A stretch of DNA of 64,000 nucleotides, from assembly GCA_041916675.1 (NCBI GenBank), contig JAYRZB010000002.1:1-64000 (forward strand), in the 5' to 3' direction. Shown here piece after piece: positions 60,802-64,000 of the stretch. A program made the position numbers and the translations under genes. The notes under the pieces were generated by a model. That model was not told the origin of the DNA. It did no database searches and saw only the letters and a program-made list of their open reading frames with translations. How positions within the stretch are numbered: position 1 is the first letter of the stretch; every line of letters starts with the position of its first letter. Origin of the DNA: JAYRZB01 sp041916675 (lineage in GTDB: Bacteria; Pseudomonadota; Alphaproteobacteria; Rhizobiales; Devosiaceae).

Positions 60802-61568
60802 GGCGTTGCGCTCAGCGGCACGGCAATGAAGCGCCGGTCTGGCCCCTCAAAACCATGGGCATAGACCGAAATGATCGCCACTGCCCCTTCAATGCCGTTT
60901 CCGTTCCAGGGCGTCACCACCCCGTGGATGCGATAGGCTTCAGGGCAGCCGCGTGATTTCGGCACAAATCCGTCGCGATAGATTTCGCGCTCGCCTTCCG
61001 GCGTAGTCAGGCGCAGGGCAAAGCCCATCGGTGGATTCTCGGTGTAGCTTTCGCAAGGTTCCGGCGAGGTGGAGAAAAAGCTCGTCATATCGAGCCGATA
61101 CTCGCCGGTGATCGAGCCGGGTCCAGTAAATCCCGGCGTTCCGAATTCTATTGTGTCGGCACCGCCCGCAAGCGCGCCATCCCCGATCAGGGCCAGAAAC
61201 GCTGCCGGCCGCGTGAGGCCCTCAAGCAGGCCCTCTTCACTGGCATAGAGGCGTGCCTTGTCCCGGATTTCAGCCAGCGAGGTGGTTTCGTCCTCGGCGC
61301 GCTGCCGGATTGGGGCCCCGGTCACCCAGGTGTCGGTGGGCAGGTCGATGGCAAAAATGTTCGAATAGGCAAAGCCGGACCCGTCCTGAATGCCGAACTC
61401 TTCAAAAGCGAAGGTTTTTGCCGCCTCGTCATAGCCGATCAGTTCGATCCCGGCCCGGTCACCGGCCTGCGCCGTCCCCGAGATGCAGAAAAACGCAATG
61501 GCCAGCGCCAGCGCCCTATGCCCGGTGCCCCGTCGATCCGAAGCCGCCTGTGCCACGTTCGGTTTCAT
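60798..61568 (-). CDS. DUF2259-like secreted protein, copy 1
   Basis: A 256-residue exported protein with a longer N-terminal leader (signal core ALALAIAFFCISGTAQA). The mature domain, IGYDEAAKTFAFEEFGIQDGSG to HGFEGPDRRFIAVPLS, parallels that of copy 2. ATG 61568 lies inside the end of dut, giving a 53-base overlap, which is long and might mean that a later start is used. Cysteine positions (PEPCESYTE and SRGCPEAYRIHG) match copy 2, hinting at a disulfide. Confidence 0.82.
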   Translation of the reverse strand: MKPNVAQAASDRRGTGHRALALAIAFFCISGTAQAGDRAGIELIGYDEAAKTFAFEEFGIQDGSGFAYSNIFAIDLPTDTWVTGAPIRQRAEDETTSLAEIRDKARLYASEEGLLEGLTRPAAFLALIGDGALAGGADTIEFGTPGFTGPGSITGEYRLDMTSFFSTSPEPCESYTENPPMGFALRLTTPEGEREIYRDGFVPKSRGCPEAYRIHGVVTPWNGNGIEGAVAIISVYAHGFEGPDRRFIAVPLSATP

Positions 61569-61974
61569 CAAGGCTCTCCCTTATCTCGAATGCCGCAGTC
61601 ACCACCGGCGCCACCACCATCTGGGCAATCCGATCGCCGCGGCGGATGGAAAAATCCGCATCGCCATGGTTGATCAGAATGACTTTGACCTCGCCCCGAT
61701 AGTCGGCATCGATCGTGCCGGGCGCGTTGAGTACCGTCACCCCGAACTTTGCGGCAAGGCCCGAGCGTGGGCGGACCTGCGCCTCAAAGCCGACTGGCAG
61801 CGCCATGGCAAACCCGGCCGGCACCAGAGCGCGCTGGCCGGGCATCAGCACTATGGTTTCGTCGGGGCTGAGCGCTGCCAGGATATCCATCCCCGCAGCC
61901 CCCGGGCTCATCTGGCGCGGTACGTCGAGCCCGGCGCCGTTTGGCAGCCAGGACAGGCCAATCAGAACCGTCAT
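61516..61974 (-). CDS. dut: Deoxyuridine 5'-triphosphate nucleotidohydrolase
   Basis: Hydrolyses dUTP to dUMP, keeping uracil out of DNA and supplying thymidylate synthesis. The 152-residue trimeric-type enzyme shows the five motifs in order: AAGMDILAAL, VRPRSGLAAKFGV, VLNAPGTIDADYRGEV, RRGDRIAQMVV and the C-terminal ERGTGGFGSTGH. It begins next to the end of the lipoprotein gene and overlaps the first DUF2259 gene. Confidence 0.97.
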   Translation of the reverse strand: MTVLIGLSWLPNGAGLDVPRQMSPGAAGMDILAALSPDETIVLMPGQRALVPAGFAMALPVGFEAQVRPRSGLAAKFGVTVLNAPGTIDADYRGEVKVILINHGDADFSIRRGDRIAQMVVAPVVTAAFEIRESLDETERGTGGFGSTGHRA

Positions 61975-62586
61975 CTACTTCCTGACAATTGCATAGAGTT
62001 CGTCGGGCAGGTCAGCCGTACCGTTGAGCAGGGCAACAAACTCGATCCTGGTTTCGGCCGACATCTTGTCATCGGCCAGTGTCATATTGGTCTCGGTGAT
62101 CTCGCCCCCCTTGACCGACAGCGCCAGGAAATGCCCAACGAAATAGGCTTCCATCATGGCCTTGGCCTCGGCATCCATGTCTTCGCCGCCACCTTCGGTC
62201 ACGTCACCTGCCATGTCCTTGGTGTTGAAGGCAACCCGCACCAGTCCCGGCCCGGCGGAGGTGAAGGTCACGCTTTCTTCGCCCTCCTTCTGGTCGAATG
62301 TCAGGTCGGCAAAGGCGCCCTCCTCGATGATCACGCAGGTGGCGCTGCCATCGGCGTTCTCGGTCAGCTCGCCCTTGTCACAGAAGCCCTCGGTACCGGT
62401 GTCACCGCCTTCTTCGGCACTGGCTTTGACCATGGGGTAGACCTGAGCGCTCATCACCTGGGTCATGGTGCCCCTGGCGGTGGTCTCGCTCGTCACCTCC
62501 ACGTCCATGCTCACATCGATGCAGCCAGCCAGCGCCAGGGTCAGCGCGGCGGCACCGGCCAAGCGGCCCAGAACGTGCAGGGTCAT
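61975..62586 (-). CDS. Predicted lipoprotein (LppM/DUF3153-like)
   Basis: A 203-residue lipoprotein: signal MTLHVLGRLAGAAALTLALAGC with Cys 22 lipidated. The mature start IDVSMDVEVTSETTARGTMTQVM resembles the opening of LppM-type lipoproteins. The remainder is acidic, with GGEDMDAEAKAMMEAYFVGHF. Two further cysteines (GFCDKGEL, ATCVIIEE) might pair. ATG 62586 is set by GGGAGG six bases upstream. It sits between ubiB and dut, where coaBC is often found in related bacteria. Confidence 0.75.
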   Translation of the reverse strand: MTLHVLGRLAGAAALTLALAGCIDVSMDVEVTSETTARGTMTQVMSAQVYPMVKASAEEGGDTGTEGFCDKGELTENADGSATCVIIEEGAFADLTFDQKEGEESVTFTSAGPGLVRVAFNTKDMAGDVTEGGGEDMDAEAKAMMEAYFVGHFLALSVKGGEITETNMTLADDKMSAETRIEFVALLNGTADLPDELYAIVRK

Positions 62587-62694
62587 AGGTTCCTCCCCAT
62601 TGCGGATGTGTTGCCAGACGCTCAGCCAATCTAGAACCTGGGGCGCGGGCCCACAACCATTTTGCCCCGCGCTCACCAAGCTGTGCGCATAGAG

Positions 62695-64000
62695 CTAGAA
62701 CAAGGCCTTGAACATCAGCACGAGAGCGGCCGCAACGCCGAGCCAGAAAAGGGTCTGCACCATGGTGCGGGTCAGGAGCGGCTTTTCCGTGCGCCGCGTG
62801 TGGTGATAGTCATCGAGTACAGCCTCGGCCTTCCGCAGCAGCGCCGGCAATTGGCCGACGGTTCCGGCAAAGACCTCGAGCCCTTCGCGGATGTCCTCGA
62901 TCTTGCCCATGGGCCCCGCTTCGCGCCGGATCCAGGCGCCAACCACCGGTTCCGAAACAGTCCAGATATCAAGTTCGGGGTCAAGCGCCCGCGCCACCCC
63001 CTCGACCAGCACCATGTTCTTTTGCAAAAGGATCAGTTCGGGCCGGGTCTGCATGTCAAACAGTTCGGTGGTGGCAAATAGCTGCCCGAGGACGCGGGCC
63101 ATCGAAATGTCGTTGGCCGTGCGGCCTTGCAGCGGCTCCCCGATCGAGCGCAGCGCCAGCGCAAAATCATCCACCGACTGGGTTCTGGGCACATATCCGA
63201 TGTCGAAATGCCGCTTGGCGATCATGGTATAGTCGCGGGTGATGAACCCATAAATGATATCGGCAAGGAATCGCCGTTCCTGGCGGGAAATCCGGCCCAT
63301 GATGCCGAAATCAACCGCGATCACCTGCCCGGTTTTGGGGTCGGCAAACAGGTTGCCCGGATGCATGTCGGCATGAAAGAAGCCATCGCGGATCGCGTGT
63401 TTGAGGAACCCCTGCATCAGGATGCACGCCAGCTCCTTGCGGCTCATTCCGGCGGCGTCGAGCGCTGCCATGTCGCGGATGGGTATGCCCTCGACCCAGG
63501 TCGTGGTCAGCACCGTCTCGGCGCTGTGCTCCCAGCTCACCTTGGGCACAATGAATGTGTCATCGTCCTTGATGTTCTCGGAAAACTCCGAAATCGCCGC
63601 AGCCTCGAGGCGCAGGTCCAGTTCGAGCCGCGCCGAGCGCTCAAGCGTGGCCACGATCTCGATCGGCCGCAGCCGCCGCAGCGCCGGCACAAAACGTTCA
63701 GCCAGCCGCGCCCCGGCATAAAAACTCTCAAGATCGGCAAAGAACCGCTGCTTGATCCCGGGCCGCAGCAGTTTGACCGCGACCTTCTGCCTTTTCCCAT
63801 CCTTGCCGATGAGGTAGGCGCTGTGCACCTGCGCGATCGAGGCGGCGGCAATCGGCGCCGACAGCGCGCTCAGGTCCGCTGCCCGCTCCATCAGCGCATC
63901 GTTGAGGGTCTTTGGCACCAGGTCAGGGGCAAACGGCTCCATGGCATCTTGCAGCACGGCAAGATCGGCCGCGACCTCACGACCCACAATATCGGGCCGG
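62695..64000 (-). CDS. ubiB: UbiB-type ubiquinone biosynthesis kinase-like protein, 5' end beyond the window
   Basis: Atypical ABC1/ADCK ATPase needed for ubiquinone synthesis. The visible 434 or so residues contain the Ala-rich ASIAQVHSAYL, the Lys in VAVKLLRPG, the catalytic-loop region HADMHPGNLFADP and the metal-binding VDFGIMGRI, and a C-terminal membrane anchor (VQTLFWLGVAAALVLMFKAL). The frame stays open to base 64000, so the N-terminus with the KxGQ motif lies outside. The downstream gap of 108 bases to the lipoprotein contains no clear terminator. Confidence 0.96.
   Translation of the reverse strand, partial: RPDIVGREVAADLAVLQDAMEPFAPDLVPKTLNDALMERAADLSALSAPIAAASIAQVHSAYLIGKDGKRQKVAVKLLRPGIKQRFFADLESFYAGARLAERFVPALRRLRPIEIVATLERSARLELDLRLEAAAISEFSENIKDDDTFIVPKVSWEHSAETVLTTTWVEGIPIRDMAALDAAGMSRKELACILMQGFLKHAIRDGFFHADMHPGNLFADPKTGQVIAVDFGIMGRISRQERRFLADIIYGFITRDYTMIAKRHFDIGYVPRTQSVDDFALALRSIGEPLQGRTANDISMARVLGQLFATTELFDMQTRPELILLQKNMVLVEGVARALDPELDIWTVSEPVVGAWIRREAGPMGKIEDIREGLEVFAGTVGQLPALLRKAEAVLDDYHHTRRTEKPLLTRTMVQTLFWLGVAAALVLMFKALF

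Overview
The window is high-GC chromosomal DNA from an alphaproteobacterium, most likely of the order Hyphomicrobiales (Rhizobiales), possibly the Devosia/Pelagibacterium group. The genus is a guess. The order rests on gene neighbourhoods: hrcA-grpE beside rph-rdgB-hemW; mutS-glnD-murJ-trpS; tsaB-rimI-fur(mur)-plsC-miaB-phoH-ybeY-corC-lnt-metK-trmB; rimP-nusA-rnpM-infB-rbfA-truB-rpsO-pnp; irr-fabA-fabB; and dut near ubiB. CtrA-like boxes and an Irr-type iron box fit the same placement. I saw no tRNA, rRNA, CRISPR array, prophage or insertion sequence. Almost all of the window is core genome.

Layout. 1-2.0 kb: heat-shock genes hrcA and grpE (minus strand). 2.1-4.8 kb: rph, an unrecognised 51-codon gene, rdgB and hemW, tightly coupled. 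4.8-8.3 kb: an LpoA-like lipoprotein divergent from rsmI-yraN-gshB. 8.3-15.7 kb: a more variable stretch with an outer-membrane protein gene broken by an in-frame TAG, a MarC-type membrane protein, a lysine-rich microprotein, a GH25 muramidase lipoprotein divergent from rsmC/rsuA-like RNA-modification genes, a ComM-type AAA ATPase, a methyltransferase of foreign-looking codon use, and a TPR protein. 15.8-23.7 kb: ohr, then a xylose/xyloside catabolic locus (WYL regulator, galM, LacI-type regulator, xylB, xylA, GH43 beta-xylosidase) with no transporter in view. 23.7-32.7 kb: mutS, glnD, murJ, trpS and a universal-stress-like gene. 32.8-43.8 kb: nfu behind an Irr-type box, then the long tsaB-to-trmB series. 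43.9-55.0 kb: the transcription/translation operon from rimP to pnp, whose leader holds what looks like an intrinsic-terminator attenuator, and which carries two extra envelope genes between infB and rbfA. 55.1-64 kb: a 2-hydroxyacid dehydrogenase, an SH3 protein, irr, fabA-fabB, then a minus-strand run of ubiB (cut by the window end), a lipoprotein, dut, two tandem DUF2259-like secreted proteins and a MoeB-type E1 protein.

How it fits together. Protein quality control, RNA maturation and decay (rph, ybeY, pnp, miaB, truB, rsmI, rsmC, rsuA, trmB), ribosome assembly (rimP, rbfA, rpsO), envelope building (murJ, lnt, the LpoA-like protein, the acyltransferase, fabA/fabB), nitrogen sensing (glnD) and iron control (a Mur-like Fur protein, Irr, nfu) dominate. 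No mobile defence or secretion system was found. The observations most worth following are the rimP-nusA leader attenuator, the paired CtrA half-sites between the muramidase and rsmC, the short ORF coupled to xylB, the Irr box before nfu, the genes inserted between infB and rbfA, the amber codon in the outer-membrane gene, and several small genes that minimum-length gene calling would miss.
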